From: Manganibacter manganicus
GTDB taxonomy: Bacteria; Pseudomonadota; Alphaproteobacteria; Rhizobiales; Rhizobiaceae
Direction: 5' to 3'
Assembly (NCBI RefSeq): GCF_002075885.1
Contig: NZ_MDET01000002.1
Location: forward strand, 1 to 64,000
Length of the DNA stretch: 64,000 nucleotides
Below are positions 43,030 through 52,621 of this stretch, one piece after another. Below the pieces are notes generated by a model, which saw nothing but the letters and a program-made list of their open reading frames with translations, was not told the DNA's origin and ran no database searches. Made by a program: the position numbers and the translations under genes. How positions within the stretch are numbered: position 1 is the stretch's first letter; the number at the start of each line of letters is the position of its first letter.

Positions 43030-44868
43030 CTAATACACCCGCGCCTTGGGCGCGATCTTGGCCAGGCTGATGCCGCCGTCTTCTTCCTTGAGCTGCGGCT
43101 CGGTATGCACCGGGCGATAGCTTAACGTCACCCGGCCGTCGGTCTCTACTCGGGCCAGTGTGTGCTTGCGCCAGTTCACGTCGTCGCGATCGGAGAAATC
43201 CTCGCGGGCATGCGCGCCACGGCTCTCCTTGCGAGCTTCGGCGCTGTAAACCGTGGCGACGGCGTTAGCCATCAGGTTTTCAAGCTCGAGCGTCTCGACC
43301 AGATCGGAGTTCCAGATCATCGAGCGATCGGTGACATGCAAGTCCTTGAGTTCGCCCCAGATTTCGGAAACGCGGCGGCAACCTGCCTCAAGCGTTTCCT
43401 GGGTGCGGAACACGGCGGCGTCTTCCTGCATCGCGCGCTGCATCTTTTCGCGCAGCACAGCGGTCGGCCTCGTGCCATTGGCATGCCGCAATCCATCGAA
43501 CCGGTCCATGATCCTGTCGAGGCATGCGGGATCGGGCGTTGGGATCGCCGCGTCGCGGTCGATCACCTGACCGGCGCGAATGGCGGCAGCGCGGCCGAAC
43601 ACGACAAGATCGATCAGCGAATTGGAGCCCAGCCGGTTGGCGCCATGCACCGAAGCACAGCCTGCCTCGCCCACGGCCATCAGGCCGGGCGAAATCTGGT
43701 CCGGGTTCATCGCGGTCGGATTGAGCACCTCACCCCAATAATTGGTCGGAATGCCCCCCATATTGTAATGCACGGTCGGCAGGACCGGGATCGGCTCCTT
43801 CGTCAGATCGACGCCGGCAAAGATTCTCGCCGATTCCGAAATGCCCGGCAGCCGCTCGGCCAAAACGGCGGGGTCGAGATGGTCGAGGTGCAGGAAGATA
43901 TGGTCCTTGTTCTTGCCCACGCCCCGGCCTTCGCGGATCTCCATCGTCATGCAGCGCGAAACGACGTCGCGCGATGCCAGATCCTTGGCCGAGGGCGCGT
44001 AGCGCTCCATGAAGCGCTCGCCCTCGGAATTGACCAGATAGCCGCCTTCGCCGCGAGCGCCCTCGGTAATCAGGCAGCCGGCGCCATAGATGCCAGTCGG
44101 GTGGAACTGCACGAATTCCATGTCTTGCAGCGGCAGACCGGCACGCGAGGCCATGCCGCCGCCGTCGCCGGTGCAGGTATGCGCCGAGGTGGCGGAGAAA
44201 TAGGCCCGGCCATAGCCGCCGGTCGCCAGCACCACCATCTTGGCCGAGAAGCGGTGAATGGTGCCGTCGTCGAGGTTCCAGGCTACCACGCCGGTGCAGG
44301 TGCCGTCCGCATCCATGATGAGATCGAGCGCGAAATATTCGATAAAGAATTGCGCGTGATGCTTCAGAGACTGGCCGTAAAGCGTATGCAAGATGGCGTG
44401 ACCGGTCCGGTCGGCTGCCGCGCAGGTGCGCTGCACGGGCGGACCGTCGCCGAAATTCATCATATGGCCACCGAACGGCCGCTGATAAATCTTGCCTTCT
44501 TCAGTGCGCGAGAACGGCACACCGTAATGTTCAAGCTCATACACGGCCGCCGGCGCCTGACGCACCAGATATTCCATCGCGTCCATGTCGCCGAGCCAGT
44601 CCGACCCCTTGACGGTGTCGTACATGTGCCATTGCCAGTTATCCGGACCCATGTTCGAGAGCGAAGCGGCGATGCCGCCCTGCGCCGCCACGGTATGCGA
44701 GCGGGTGGGGAACACCTTGGTGATGCAGGCGGTCTTCAGCCCCTGTTCGGCCATGCCGAGCGTGGCGCGCAAGCCCGCGCCGCCGGCGCCCACCACTACC
44801 ACGTCGAACTGATGGTCGACATAAGTGTAGGCTGCGGCGCCGCCGCTCGTCTTTGCGTCCTTGGCCAT
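43030..44868 (-). CDS. sdhA: Succinate dehydrogenase flavoprotein subunit SdhA
   Basis: A 612-residue subunit that oxidises succinate to fumarate. The FAD motif is [20 protein letters not shown] near 25-44. His58 in [13 protein letters not shown] is the covalent FAD attachment site. [19 protein letters not shown] ([18 protein letters not shown]) and the substrate-site residues in [12 protein letters not shown] follow, then [18 protein letters not shown]. The start is ATG 44868, with GGAG seven bases upstream; a TTG at 44874 is also in frame. It overlaps the sdhD stop, typical of the operon. Confidence 0.98.
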   Translation of the reverse strand: MAKDAKTSGGAAAYTYVDHQFDVVVVGAGGAGLRATLGMAEQGLKTACITKVFPTRSHTVAAQGGIAASLSNMGPDNWQWHMYDTVKGSDWLGDMDAMEYLVRQAPAAVYELEHYGVPFSRTEEGKIYQRPFGGHMMNFGDGPPVQRTCAAADRTGHAILHTLYGQSLKHHAQFFIEYFALDLIMDADGTCTGVVAWNLDDGTIHRFSAKMVVLATGGYGRAYFSATSAHTCTGDGGGMASRAGLPLQDMEFVQFHPTGIYGAGCLITEGARGEGGYLVNSEGERFMERYAPSAKDLASRDVVSRCMTMEIREGRGVGKNKDHIFLHLDHLDPAVLAERLPGISESARIFAGVDLTKEPIPVLPTVHYNMGGIPTNYWGEVLNPTAMNPDQISPGLMAVGEAGCASVHGANRLGSNSLIDLVVFGRAAAIRAGQVIDRDAAIPTPDPACLDRIMDRFDGLRHANGTRPTAVLREKMQRAMQEDAAVFRTQETLEAGCRRVSEIWGELKDLHVTDRSMIWNSDLVETLELENLMANAVATVYSAEARKESRGAHAREDFSDRDDVNWRKHTLARVETDGRVTLSYRPVHTEPQLKEEDGGISLAKIAPKARVY

Positions 44869-44870
44869 GC

Positions 44871-45254
44871 TCAAACTCCGAACGCCAGCTTGGCGAGCGC
44901 GAAGAGCGAGACGACGCCGACGATTATTGTGAAGAAAGTGTTGAGGATCAAAAGAGCCAGCTTGCCGCCATCGCCATGAACGTAATCCTCGATGATGATC
45001 TGCATGCCGATCCGCATATGGATGAGCGCTGAAATCAGCATCAGGGCGATGAGCAGCGCCACCAGCGGATTTGCCAGCGCCGCACGCATTTCCGCATAAC
45101 CGGCGCCATTCATCGCGATCAGGAAGCCGATGAAGAGCAGCGTGAGCGGGATGCTGGCGATCGCCGTTACCCGCTGGCGCCAGAAATGAATGGTGCCATC
45201 ACGCGCCGAGCCCAGACCTTCGACCTTCTTGAGAGGTGTGCGCATATCCGCCAT
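44871..45254 (-). CDS. sdhD: Succinate dehydrogenase membrane anchor SdhD
   Basis: This is the 127-residue hydrophobic anchor with three membrane helices: [20 protein letters not shown], then [21 protein letters not shown], then [20 protein letters not shown]. The conserved segment [16 protein letters not shown] holds the haem or quinone histidine. The start is ATG 45254, with GGGGAGG six bases upstream and 2 bp after the sdhC stop. It abuts sdhA. Confidence 0.95.
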   Translation of the reverse strand: MADMRTPLKKVEGLGSARDGTIHFWRQRVTAIASIPLTLLFIGFLIAMNGAGYAEMRAALANPLVALLIALMLISALIHMRIGMQIIIEDYVHGDGGKLALLILNTFFTIIVGVVSLFALAKLAFGV

Positions 45255-45256
45255 GG

Positions 45257-45661
45257 TCAGCCTCCCCGCACCATATAGCCAACGACCCAAACCAGGATCG
45301 TTAGCACGACAGAACCGACGACGTTCGCCCACGCAATCTTCGAGGCGGTGTGCTTTTCAAGGCCGGCACCGGTATCCCAGATCAGATGGCGGATACCGCC
45401 GAGCAAATGGTGCAGGAGTGCCCATGTGTAGCCGAACAGAACCAATTGGCCGATCCATGAACCGAAGATGCCGTTTACGAATTCGAAATAATCTTGCGGG
45501 CCTGCGGCCGCTGTCAGCCACCAGGCCACCAGCAGCGTACCGAAATAAAGCGCACCGCCGGTGATACGATGAACGATCGACGTCGTCATGGTGATCGGCG
45601 GCCGATAGATGGTAAGGTGCGGTGAGAGCGGTCTTTCTCGGGTGGCGTGTGAGTGGCTCAT
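45257..45661 (-). CDS. sdhC: Succinate dehydrogenase cytochrome b556 subunit SdhC
   Basis: This 134-residue anchor has three membrane helices. The signature RPLSPHLTIYRPPITMTTSI (10-29) and IVHRITGGALYFG are diagnostic. The haem-ligand region is ALLHHLLGGIRHLIWDTG with His84, His85 and His92. It is the first gene of sdhC-sdhD-sdhA-GT25-sdhB. GGGGGAG lies immediately before ATG 45661. The 210 bp upstream should hold the operon promoter. Confidence 0.96.
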   Translation of the reverse strand: MSHSHATRERPLSPHLTIYRPPITMTTSIVHRITGGALYFGTLLVAWWLTAAAGPQDYFEFVNGIFGSWIGQLVLFGYTWALLHHLLGGIRHLIWDTGAGLEKHTASKIAWANVVGSVVLTILVWVVGYMVRGG

Positions 45662-45871
45662 GGCTCCCCCAGCTCAACATCCTGCGGGCGACGCAAATGC
45701 AGCATCGCCGGTCGCGGATACGACTTCGAATAGGCGGGTTCTAAAACTCTTTTTGCAGCGCGTCAAAGCCGGAAAACCCTTCCCGACTCGGAATTTAGTC
45801 CAAATTTGCCAGCTTTGCCGCTTCAACCGATTGAAGCGCAGCTCATAGCAACTGCCTGTCCGACATTCGCT

Positions 45872-46225
45872 TCAGCGCGTACAGTTCAGGGGCATCTGGC
45901 CGCTCTTCATCACCAGCGCATCCTTGCCGTCGAGCACGATCGCGTCATGCTCCGCGCCATATCGGCTTCGCTGGCTGGGCGGTGCGGCCGGCAATTCTTC
46001 CGATACACCGTCCGGCCCGAGAAGGCGTATGGCCGTGCCGACATTCTCGATCGTCATCATACCGCCATCGGAGCAACTATAGGTCGCCGTGCGCGGCTGA
46101 GACGATGCCCGAACCGCCGCCTGCTGAGACGCCTTGTTCGACGTGCCCGGTTGCGACACGCACGCGACGACGCTGAAAAGCGGCAGGAGGGCGAGCGTCA
46201 CCGGAACCATGCGGCGTAACGCCAT
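45872..46225 (-). CDS. MliC-family lysozyme-inhibitor-like lipoprotein
   Basis: A 117-residue lipoprotein with a lipobox, FSVVAC (Cys22), after a basic, hydrophobic signal (MALRRMVPVTLALLPL). After a Gln/Ser-rich linker comes the MliC-like beta domain: TATYSCSDGGMMTIENVGTA, LLGPDGVSEELPAAPP, RYGAEHDAIVLDGKDALVM and a terminal PLNC. Family members block C-type lysozyme. Activity here is inferred. ATG 46225 is used, since the sequence before it does not look like a signal. Confidence 0.8.
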   Translation of the reverse strand: MALRRMVPVTLALLPLFSVVACVSQPGTSNKASQQAAVRASSQPRTATYSCSDGGMMTIENVGTAIRLLGPDGVSEELPAAPPSQRSRYGAEHDAIVLDGKDALVMKSGQMPLNCTR

Positions 46226-46257
46226 GCGAGAATCTCCGTTTACAGCGAACACTAAGG

Positions 46258-46349
46258 CTTCGGGCCGAAGCGGAATCGGATCAAGTTATTCCGATGCCCG
46301 ATCAAAGCGTTAGAACGTCCTGCGTTCGATTGAATGCATGGCACTCTAA
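46258..46349 (+). repeat. RIME-like intergenic repeat, copy C (diverged)
   Basis: This stretch shares attccgatgcccgatcaaag, gttagaacgtcctgcgttcg and a terminal ctctaa with copies A (2145-2250) and B (3951-4056), but it is shorter and more changed. It sits upstream of the MliC-like gene and the small secreted protein gene. Confidence 0.65.
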
Positions 46350-46442
46350 CGGTCCGGGAACGCCAGGATCAACCCGTATTTGGCGTGTTAACCACTGCGC
46401 AAAAATTCGCGCCGCGTCAAACGCGATGCCTCTTAACAAAGG

Positions 46443-46457
46443 TTAAGGAAAGGTTAA
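46443..46457 (+). promoter_or_regulatory. Putative CtrA-binding box upstream of the small secreted protein gene
   Basis: TTAA, seven bases (ggaaagg), TTAA, matching the CtrA consensus. Two further half-sites precede it (ttaa at 46389-46392 and 46433-46436). A GATTC (GANTC) site lies at 46464-46468, 6 bp downstream. The ATG is 42 bp after the box, a distance that suits a promoter with the box over the -35 region. Confidence 0.55.
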
Positions 46458-46499
46458 TCTTGCGATTCGAGGAGGCTTGCCGCTGAAAGGAGACATGCC

Positions 46500-46859
46500 A
46501 TGCGTTCCAGATTAGCTCTGTCAGCTTTCGCCGCCGCCTTGGCTGCTTTCATAAATGCGGCTTTTGTCACATCTGCCGTCGCCGGGACTTACGACCATGA
46601 TCACGTCTATGCCGATTCTTTCGGCAATCTCGTTATCGAAAGCGCCGCCGGCTACAAGCGCATTCTCATCGGGGAAGGCGCAATGGCAAAGAAACTGGCC
46701 GCTTATACAAACGCCGGTCAGATCAATGAAAGCCATGGTGGGGCCGCCCGTTTGACCGATGCACGCGATTGCTATCGCCCGCCGGTCTTCGTCAAAGGCC
46801 GCAGCTATATGTACGGCCTGTCCGATGGCGAGATGCCGGAACTCAATCCGTGCCGCTGA
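46500..46859 (+). CDS. Small secreted protein, unknown function
   Basis: A 119-residue protein with a clear Sec signal peptide (MRSRLALSAFAAALAAFINA, cleavage likely after AVA near 28). The mature part is about 90 residues: GTYDHDHVYADSFGNLVIE, then RILIGEGAMAKKLAAYTN and a C-terminus with DCYRPPVF and NPCR, so two cysteines could form a disulfide. I recognise no domain. AAAGGAG is well placed before ATG 46500. Its upstream region has a CtrA-type box. Confidence 0.75.
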   Translation: MRSRLALSAFAAALAAFINAAFVTSAVAGTYDHDHVYADSFGNLVIESAAGYKRILIGEGAMAKKLAAYTNAGQINESHGGAARLTDARDCYRPPVFVKGRSYMYGLSDGEMPELNPCR

Positions 46860-46886
46860 GATACGAAGAACATCTAAAGCGGCGTA

Positions 46887-48071
46887 TCAGCCACGCCCGC
46901 CAAGATCGACACGCGTAGACAAAGCGGAGCGCTCGTAGACCACACGCACGCCATCACGGCCGCTCTGCTTGGCCCTGTAAAGCGCGTCGTCGGCCCGCTG
47001 CATGAGCCGATGTAGCGGCTCATCATGGCTCAGCATGGCGATCCCGAAACTGGCCGTCACACGCATACCGCCGGATTCGCTGAGTCCAAAACCGGCGCGA
47101 ACCGTCTCGGCAAACAAGCGTGCGGCGGCTAGGTCGGCCAACGGCAGAAGAACGGCAAACTCCTCACCGCCGATGCGGCCGGGAATACCCTGCGTGCCGG
47201 CAACCCGACGCAGCACTCCAGCAAAATTGGCAATCACGCGATCGCCTTCCGCATGGCCGAAACTGTCGTTGACCGCCTTGAAATGATCGAGATCGGCCAG
47301 CACCAGACTGACAGGGAGGCCAGTGGGAGCGCAACGTGCCAGCGCTTCCAATGCCTGCTCCTCAAAACCGCGCCGGTTGAACAGGCCAGAGAGCGCATCG
47401 GTATGCGAATCGGAACGCAGCGCGGCCACGACATCAAGTGCCGCAGCGGTAAACAGACACAGCGCCAGCATCAGCGTCAACACCGCGTGTGACAGCATCG
47501 CTGTTGTCCAGTAAGTCGAATGCAGGAACCCCTGATGATCACCGATCGGGCCCTCGATCTTCAGGACGATCAGCGTGCGCACGATGAAGTTCATACTGGC
47601 CAGAAGTGACAACACGAGCAGAACCGTCTCCGCAGGGCCTCGTTTGCGCACGCCCCACAGTTCTGCCGCGACCACCAGGCTGATTGCGCCGAACGCGAAG
47701 TTCAGGACCAGGATTCGGCGGATCAGATCCTGGTCGACGAACATGAACCAGCCGTAAAGCGCGGCACCCACCGAGGCCGCGATGCCGATGCCCACCAGAG
47801 GCAAGCGATTTCGGTATCGCGAAACGATGGCACCGGAAATCAAGCAGACGGCCACCATGAAAGCGAGAGACGACGCAATCTGCGACGCCTTCAAGCCGAG
47901 CGGCTGGACAAAATGCTGCAGCAGGAAGCCGATGGCCGTGGCGACATAGCCGATGGCGAGCACGGCTAGGTAAGACCGGTTTTTCTGATAAGCCCATAGC
48001 GCACCGAACGCCGCGGCAAGCACGAGCGCGATTGACGGGTTCAACAGTGCAAGAAAAAGGCCGGTATCCAA
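46887..48071 (-). CDS. GGDEF-domain protein (diguanylate cyclase-like)
   Basis: A 394-residue protein. The N-terminal half has about six membrane helices (LFLALLNPSIALVLAAAFGA onward). The C-terminal GGDEF domain starts near DALSGLFNRRGFEEQAL and has the catalytic GGEEF at 301-305. Nearby residues DLDHFKAVNDSFGHAEGDRV are the family nucleotide-binding loop. The product-inhibition site RxxD is absent just upstream of GGEEF, so I-site feedback may be missing. It probably makes c-di-GMP in response to a membrane signal. The neighbours give no pathway hint. Confidence 0.93.
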   Translation of the reverse strand: MDTGLFLALLNPSIALVLAAAFGALWAYQKNRSYLAVLAIGYVATAIGFLLQHFVQPLGLKASQIASSLAFMVAVCLISGAIVSRYRNRLPLVGIGIAASVGAALYGWFMFVDQDLIRRILVLNFAFGAISLVVAAELWGVRKRGPAETVLLVLSLLASMNFIVRTLIVLKIEGPIGDHQGFLHSTYWTTAMLSHAVLTLMLALCLFTAAALDVVAALRSDSHTDALSGLFNRRGFEEQALEALARCAPTGLPVSLVLADLDHFKAVNDSFGHAEGDRVIANFAGVLRRVAGTQGIPGRIGGEEFAVLLPLADLAAARLFAETVRAGFGLSESGGMRVTASFGIAMLSHDEPLHRLMQRADDALYRAKQSGRDGVRVVYERSALSTRVDLGGRG

Positions 48072-48219
48072 CAGTGCGCCTTCGTTGATTGCCGTTGGAG
48101 AACAACCTAGCCGCGAAGATCAAACAACGCGTTAAACTGTTTTGCGGACAGTCGGACAGTGGTCTGGAACCAGAGAAGAGGTGCCGCGTTGCCGCAATCG
48201 AACCCAGGGAGATTCCGCA

Positions 48220-48531
48220 ATGCCGGAAACAGTCACTCTTACCGATCATCAGGCGATCCGCGACTGGGCAGCCGCCAGAGCGGGACATCCGGCGATCATC
48301 GACGTTTCGCCAGAGGGCGGAACGCAACCCATGCTCTCCATTGTATTCGGACAGGAGGCTTATGAGGATTTCGACCAACCTGAGCGGCCGCCCAATGCCG
48401 GCGGCTATGAACTGGTCGAATGGGATGAATGGTTCCGCCTCTTCGACAAGGAGAAACTGGCGATGGTGGTCGAAGAGGACCAGCCCGGCAAACGCGAGCA
48501 GTTCCACGAGATCATTCGCCGCCCTGCATGA
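48220..48531 (+). CDS. Hypothetical protein, 103 residues
   Basis: A small acidic soluble protein, unknown family: MPETVTLTDHQAIRDWAAAR, then HPAIIDVSPEGGTQPMLSIV, YEDFDQPERPP, GYELVEWDEWFRLFDKEKLA and an end with REQFHEIIRRP. AGGGAGA precedes ATG 48220. A terminator hairpin follows at once (48533-48561), which supports a real single-gene unit. I can suggest no function; it lies between a GGDEF gene and leuC. Confidence 0.7.
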   Translation: MPETVTLTDHQAIRDWAAARAGHPAIIDVSPEGGTQPMLSIVFGQEAYEDFDQPERPPNAGGYELVEWDEWFRLFDKEKLAMVVEEDQPGKREQFHEIIRRPA

Positions 48532-48532
48532 A

Positions 48533-48561
48533 AAAGCCCAGGCTGTTGCAGCCCGGGCTTT
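48533..48561. terminator. Bidirectional terminator between the 103-residue gene and leuC
   Basis: The stem AAAGCCC...GGCTG pairs with CAGCC...GGGCTTT around a short TTG loop, with one mismatch. The AAA and TTT flanks fit a terminator on both strands, serving the rightward hypothetical gene and the leftward leuC. Confidence 0.85.
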
Positions 48562-48591
48562 GCTTGATCGCCACGCCGCAGAACGGCGAAA

Positions 48592-50001
48592 TTACTTCCA
48601 GTCGCGGATATCGACGAAATGGCCGGCAATCGCCGCCGCCGCCGCCATGGCCGGCGAGACCAGATGGGTACGGCCCTTGAAGCCTTGCCGGCCCTCGAAA
48701 TTGCGATTCGAGGTCGAGGCGCAGCGCTCATGCGGGGCAAGCCGGTCGTCGTTCATGGCCAGGCACATCGAGCAACCCGGCTCACGCCATTCGAAACCGG
48801 CCTCGATGAAGATCTTGTCCAGCCCCTCGGCCTCGGCCTGCGCCTTCACCAGGCCGGAGCCCGGCACGATCATGGCGTTGACGCGCGGGTTGACCGTCTT
48901 GCCTTTGGCCACCGCTGCCACGGCGCGCAAGTCCTCGATGCGTCCATTGGTGCAGGAACCGATGAACACGCGGTCAAGCTCGATATCGGTAATCCTGGTG
49001 CCTGCCGTCAGTCCCATGTAATCCAGCGCGCGCTTCTTGGAATTGCGCTTGGCCTCGTCCTCGATCAGGTCCGGATCGGGCACCGCACCGGTCACCGAGA
49101 CCACGTCCTCAGGCGACGAGCCCCAAGTGACGATAGGCGGCAGTTTGGCGGCATCCAATACCACCGCCTTGTCGAAATGCGCGCCTTCGTCGGATTTCAG
49201 CGTCTTCCAATAGTCAAGCGCCATGTCCCAAGCCGCGCCTTTGGGCGCGCGCGGCTTGTCCTTGACATAGCGATAAGTCGTCTCGTCCGGCGCGATGAGG
49301 CCGGCACGCGCGCCGCCCTCGATCGACATGTTGCAAATCGTCATGCGGCCTTCCATCGACAGCGAACGGATCGCCTCGCCGGCATATTCGATGACATAGC
49401 CGGTGCCGCCGGCCGTACCGATCTCGCCGATGATGGCGAGGATGATGTCCTTGGCGGTAACGCCTTCGGGGAGTTTGCCATCGACACGCACCAGCATGTT
49501 CTTGGCCTTGCGCTGGATCAGCGTCTGCGTCGCCAGCACATGCTCGACCTCGGATGTGCCGATGCCGTGCGCCAGCGCGCCGAACGCGCCATGGGTGGAG
49601 GTGTGGCTGTCGCCGCACACGATGGTCATGCCCGGCAGCGTAAAGCCCTGCTCCGGCCCGATGATATGGACGATGCCCTGTCGGCGATCCTTCTCGGAAT
49701 AATATTCGACGCCGAAGTCGGCGGCGTTCTTCGCCAGCGCCTCGACCTGGATGCGGCTTTCCTCGTTTTTGATGCCGTTCACGCGGTCCGCCGAGGTCGG
49801 CACGTTGTGATCGACCACGGCGAGCGTCTTTTCCGGGTGACGCACCGGGCGGCCGGCCATGCGCAAACCTTCGAAGGCCTGCGGGCTGGTCACTTCATGC
49901 ACCAAATGCCGGTCGATCCACAGAAGGCAGGTGCCATCGTCCTGCCGGTCAACCAGATGGTCGTCGAAAATCTTGTCGTAGAGGGTGCGCGGTGCGCTCA
50001 T
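48592..50001 (-). CDS. leuC: 3-isopropylmalate dehydratase large subunit LeuC
   Basis: A 469-residue aconitase-family enzyme of leucine synthesis. It interconverts 2- and 3-isopropylmalate with Leu[14 protein letters not shown] near 6, [20 protein letters not shown] in the middle, [17 protein letters not shown], and [15 protein letters not shown] supply the [4Fe-4S] cysteines. The start is ATG 50001. leuD and leuB are not in this window, so the genes are dispersed. The gene is leftward between the small hypothetical gene and the 48533-48561 terminator. Confidence 0.97.
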   Translation of the reverse strand: MSAPRTLYDKIFDDHLVDRQDDGTCLLWIDRHLVHEVTSPQAFEGLRMAGRPVRHPEKTLAVVDHNVPTSADRVNGIKNEESRIQVEALAKNAADFGVEYYSEKDRRQGIVHIIGPEQGFTLPGMTIVCGDSHTSTHGAFGALAHGIGTSEVEHVLATQTLIQRKAKNMLVRVDGKLPEGVTAKDIILAIIGEIGTAGGTGYVIEYAGEAIRSLSMEGRMTICNMSIEGGARAGLIAPDETTYRYVKDKPRAPKGAAWDMALDYWKTLKSDEGAHFDKAVVLDAAKLPPIVTWGSSPEDVVSVTGAVPDPDLIEDEAKRNSKKRALDYMGLTAGTRITDIELDRVFIGSCTNGRIEDLRAVAAVAKGKTVNPRVNAMIVPGSGLVKAQAEAEGLDKIFIEAGFEWREPGCSMCLAMNDDRLAPHERCASTSNRNFEGRQGFKGRTHLVSPAMAAAAAIAGHFVDIRDWK

Positions 50002-50070
50002 TTGCGTAAATCCGTCGATGCGAGACATGGAAAGACCCGGCCATAGCCGGTAAACCGGTACGGAACCGGG

Positions 50071-50274
50071 TCAGATAAGTCGGGCGGTCGGCACACCGCA
50101 GACGCGCGCGAAGAACCGTGCCGGCAGGCGCTTCTTGTCCTGCAGCACGAAGCCCTTATAGGACGGGTCTCCGAACAGCTCTTCCATGACCGTCAAATAG
50201 CAATCTTTTGGCACTTCGGCAATCGGAGCATTCGCCTTTGCAGCGCGATCAGCAGCCTGTTTGAGCTGGGTCAT
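50071..50274 (-). CDS. Small hypothetical protein after rplS
   Basis: An open frame of 67 residues: MTQLKQAADRAAKANAPIAE, then VPKDCYLTVMEELFGDPSYK and a basic end. It looks protein-like, with a helical start and a mixed middle. It starts only 1 bp after the T-tract of the rplS terminator, and no ribosome site precedes it. Either it uses a leaderless or another start, or it is not translated. I know no family for it. It lies in the gap between rplS and leuC. Confidence 0.4.
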   Translation of the reverse strand: MTQLKQAADRAAKANAPIAEVPKDCYLTVMEELFGDPSYKGFVLQDKKRLPARFFARVCGVPTARLI

Positions 50275-50275
50275 G

Positions 50276-50299
50276 AAAAAGGCGGCCCGAAGCCGCCTT
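50276..50299 (-). terminator. Rho-independent terminator of rplS
   Basis: On the minus strand, stem AAGGCGGC and GCCGCCTT (50279-50286 and 50292-50299) with a 5-base loop is followed by TTTTT (50276-50280). It lies 23 bp downstream of the rplS stop. A short frame begins directly after it. Confidence 0.9.
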
Positions 50300-50322
50300 C
50301 TCAAACAGTTCTGCCGGAAATC

Positions 50323-50859
50323 TTATTCCGCGGCCTTTTCCGCCTCAGCGGCATCGGCTTCGGCAGCCTTCTTCTCGGCGGCTTCCTGCGCGGCCTTCTC
50401 GGCGGCAAGAGCTTCGGCAGCCGCTATTTTCTCGGCCTCGATCCGCGCCTTTTCGGCGGCCAGCGCATCACGCTCGGCATCGTTCAGCTTGCGGGCGCGC
50501 ACGCCGGTGTTTTCCGAGATGCGTGCCGACTTGCCGCGACGGTCGCGCAGGTAATAGAGCTTGGCACGACGCACCTTGCCGCGACGCACGACCTCGACGC
50601 CCTCGACCATAGGCGAATAGACCGGGAACACGCGCTCCACCCCCTCGCCATAGGAAATCTTGCGCACCGTGAAGTTTTCATGCAGGCCGGCGCCGGAACG
50701 GGCGATGACGACGCCCTCATAGGCCTGCACGCGTGTGCGCGTGCCTTCCGTAACGCGTACATTGACGCGCACCGTATCGCCGGGCTGGAATTCGGGAAGC
50801 TGGCGCTTGGCTTCGATCTTGGCGGCCTGTTCGGCCTCGAGTTGACGGATTATATCCAT
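50323..50859 (-). CDS. rplS: 50S ribosomal protein L19
   Basis: A 178-residue ribosomal protein at the subunit interface. The conserved first 125 residues ([60 protein letters not shown]) end at ITAR-like [17 protein letters not shown] 50-residue Ala/Glu/Lys-rich helical tail follows, as in rhizobia and unlike E. coli. I start at ATG 50859 ([10 protein letters not shown]). It has its own promoter region because the trmD gene is separated from it by a rightward transporter gene. Confidence 0.96.
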   Translation of the reverse strand: MDIIRQLEAEQAAKIEAKRQLPEFQPGDTVRVNVRVTEGTRTRVQAYEGVVIARSGAGLHENFTVRKISYGEGVERVFPVYSPMVEGVEVVRRGKVRRAKLYYLRDRRGKSARISENTGVRARKLNDAERDALAAEKARIEAEKIAAAEALAAEKAAQEAAEKKAAEADAAEAEKAAE

Positions 50860-51185
50860 CTTGAAATCCACTTCTTGTTCTTCCGACAGTCAGAGCGTCC
50901 TCGGCTCGCCTTGCAGTCGCTTCGACCGCTTGGCTATGCCCTCGCCAGCAGGCTTGGGCAGGGACGGCTACACCGCCATTGTTGACGGGTCCATATCTTT
51001 AGTCCGCCGGGAAATTCCCAGCGGGTCGGGCGCGCTCATACAGCCATTTCATCGCTTTGTCACGCCTTGGCCCGAGACTTTTTAGCCATTGAGCCTAGCG
51101 CGGGCCGTCTATATCGAAGATTGCGCAACAAAGTAAGGCGTCGGGTCGGCGCAATCTCACCTCCTCCACGCGCGGTGCGCCTTTC
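50860..51185. other. Intergenic region upstream of rplS and the TauE/SafE gene
   Basis: This 326 bp stretch carries the rplS leader and the promoters for both rplS and the rightward transporter. A leader of perhaps 110-130 nt before rplS is G+C-rich with several possible hairpins (for example CCGA...TCGG around 50884-50905), but I recognise no known ribosomal leader motif or conserved peptide. Nothing else is apparent. Confidence 0.5.
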
Positions 51186-51938
51186 ATGTCCATAGTCGAT
51201 GCGATCATTCTTTTCCTTGCCGGCTATTTGTCGGGCATCGTCAATGCGATGGCCGGCGGCGGTACTTTCCTCACTTTCGGCGCCATGTCGCTTCTGGGAA
51301 CACCGCCGATTCTCGCCAACGCGACCTCCTCCGTCACCCAATTTCCCGGTTACATCACCTCGACGCTCGCTTACTGGAGCGACATAAAGCTGTTCTGGCG
51401 CGGCGCGCTGTTGCTCTGCGCCATCTCGGCTTTCGGCGCGCTGGGCGGCTCGCTCATCCTGCTGGCGCTGGACAGCGCGTCGTTCAAGGCTCTGGTGCCG
51501 TGGCTGCTTTTGGCGGCAACAGCCCTGTTTGCTGTTGGACCATGGCTGAAACCCAAGCCGAAGACCGGCAATCAACCCAAGGTGGGATCGCTGGTCGGCG
51601 CAACTGCACAATTCTTTACCGCTATCTATGGCGGCTTCTTCGGCGCCGGCATGGGCGTGATGATGCTGGCGACGCTGGGCCTCACGGAAAGCGGCGACTA
51701 TCACCGCATAAACGCGCTGAAGAACATGCTGGCCATGGTGATCGCCTCACTTGCCATCGTGGTCTTCGTCGTCGGCGGCGTGGTGGCCTGGCCGGAGGCG
51801 ATCGTGATGATCCCGGGCGGCGCGCTTGGAGGCTATTCGGGCGTCTGGATCGCCAAGCGGGTTCCGCAAGGCGTTGTACGCGGCTTCGTCATCGCCGTCG
51901 GCCTGTTTCTGGCCGTCTATTATTTCGTCAAGCCCTGA
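51186..51938 (+). CDS. TauE/SafE (TSUP) family transporter
   Basis: A 250-residue membrane protein with about eight helices. It opens [20 protein letters not shown], with the family motif NA(M)AGGG, then [40 protein letters not shown] and [20 protein letters not shown]. Members export sulfite, sulfoacetate or taurine-derived sulfonates; the substrate here is unknown. Its 3' end overlaps that of trmD by 19 bp. It interrupts the usual trmD-rplS pairing and reads on the opposite strand. Confidence 0.9.
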   Translation: MSIVDAIILFLAGYLSGIVNAMAGGGTFLTFGAMSLLGTPPILANATSSVTQFPGYITSTLAYWSDIKLFWRGALLLCAISAFGALGGSLILLALDSASFKALVPWLLLAATALFAVGPWLKPKPKTGNQPKVGSLVGATAQFFTAIYGGFFGAGMGVMMLATLGLTESGDYHRINALKNMLAMVIASLAIVVFVVGGVVAWPEAIVMIPGGALGGYSGVWIAKRVPQGVVRGFVIAVGLFLAVYYFVKP

Positions 51939-52621
51939 GCCGCTGCCAGCAGTTCGGGCCGCCGCTCGCGCGTCAACCGCTCGGCCTCGGCACGGCGCCA
52001 CGCGGCGATCTTTCCATGATTGCCTGAAGTCAGCACCTCGGGGATCGTCATGCCCTCGAACACCTGCGGCCGCGTGTAATGCGGATGCTCCAGCAGGCCG
52101 TTTTCAAAACTCTCCTCCTCGCCGGACACTTCGTTGCCCATGACGCCGGGCAGAAGCCGCACCACCGCATCAAGCAATACCAATGCCGCCGGTTCGCCCC
52201 CCGACAGGATGAAATCGCCGATCGAGACTTCCTCCAGCCCGCGCGCCTCGATGACACGCTGGTCGACGCCCTCGAAGCGCCCGCACAGGATCGTCGCGCC
52301 GGGGCCGGCAGCTAGCGTCCGGACCTTCTCCTGTGTCAGCGGCTTGCCGCGCGGGCTCATCAAGAGACGCGGGCGCGTATCACCTCGCGGCGAAGCCTGA
52401 TCGATGGCGCGCGCCAGCACATCGGCGCGCATCACCATGCCGGCACCGCCGCCGGCCGGTGTGTCGTCCACCGTGCGGTGGCGGTCGACAGCAAAATCGC
52501 GGATCTGCACCGTCTGCAAGTCCCAGGTGCCGGCGTCGAGCGCGCGACCGGCGAGCGACTGACCGAGCGCGCCCGGAAACATCTCCGGATAAAGCGTCAG
52601 CACCGTGGCGCGAAAACTCAT
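51920..52621 (-). CDS. trmD: tRNA (guanine-N1)-methyltransferase TrmD
   Basis: A 233-residue SPOUT enzyme that methylates G37 of tRNA to prevent frameshifting. It begins [20 protein letters not shown], contains [20 protein letters not shown], and has the trefoil-knot SAM site [20 protein letters not shown] and [20 protein letters not shown]. Its start overlaps the rimM stop by 4 bp. The gene reads leftward from rimM; rplS no longer follows directly. Confidence 0.97.
   Translation of the reverse strand: MSFRATVLTLYPEMFPGALGQSLAGRALDAGTWDLQTVQIRDFAVDRHRTVDDTPAGGGAGMVMRADVLARAIDQASPRGDTRPRLLMSPRGKPLTQEKVRTLAAGPGATILCGRFEGVDQRVIEARGLEEVSIGDFILSGGEPAALVLLDAVVRLLPGVMGNEVSGEEESFENGLLEHPHYTRPQVFEGMTIPEVLTSGNHGKIAAWRRAEAERLTRERRPELLAAAQGLTK

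Noticed and set aside
43162..44979. Plus-strand frame opposite sdhA
   Set aside because: It is an antisense shadow of sdhA, with no start signal.
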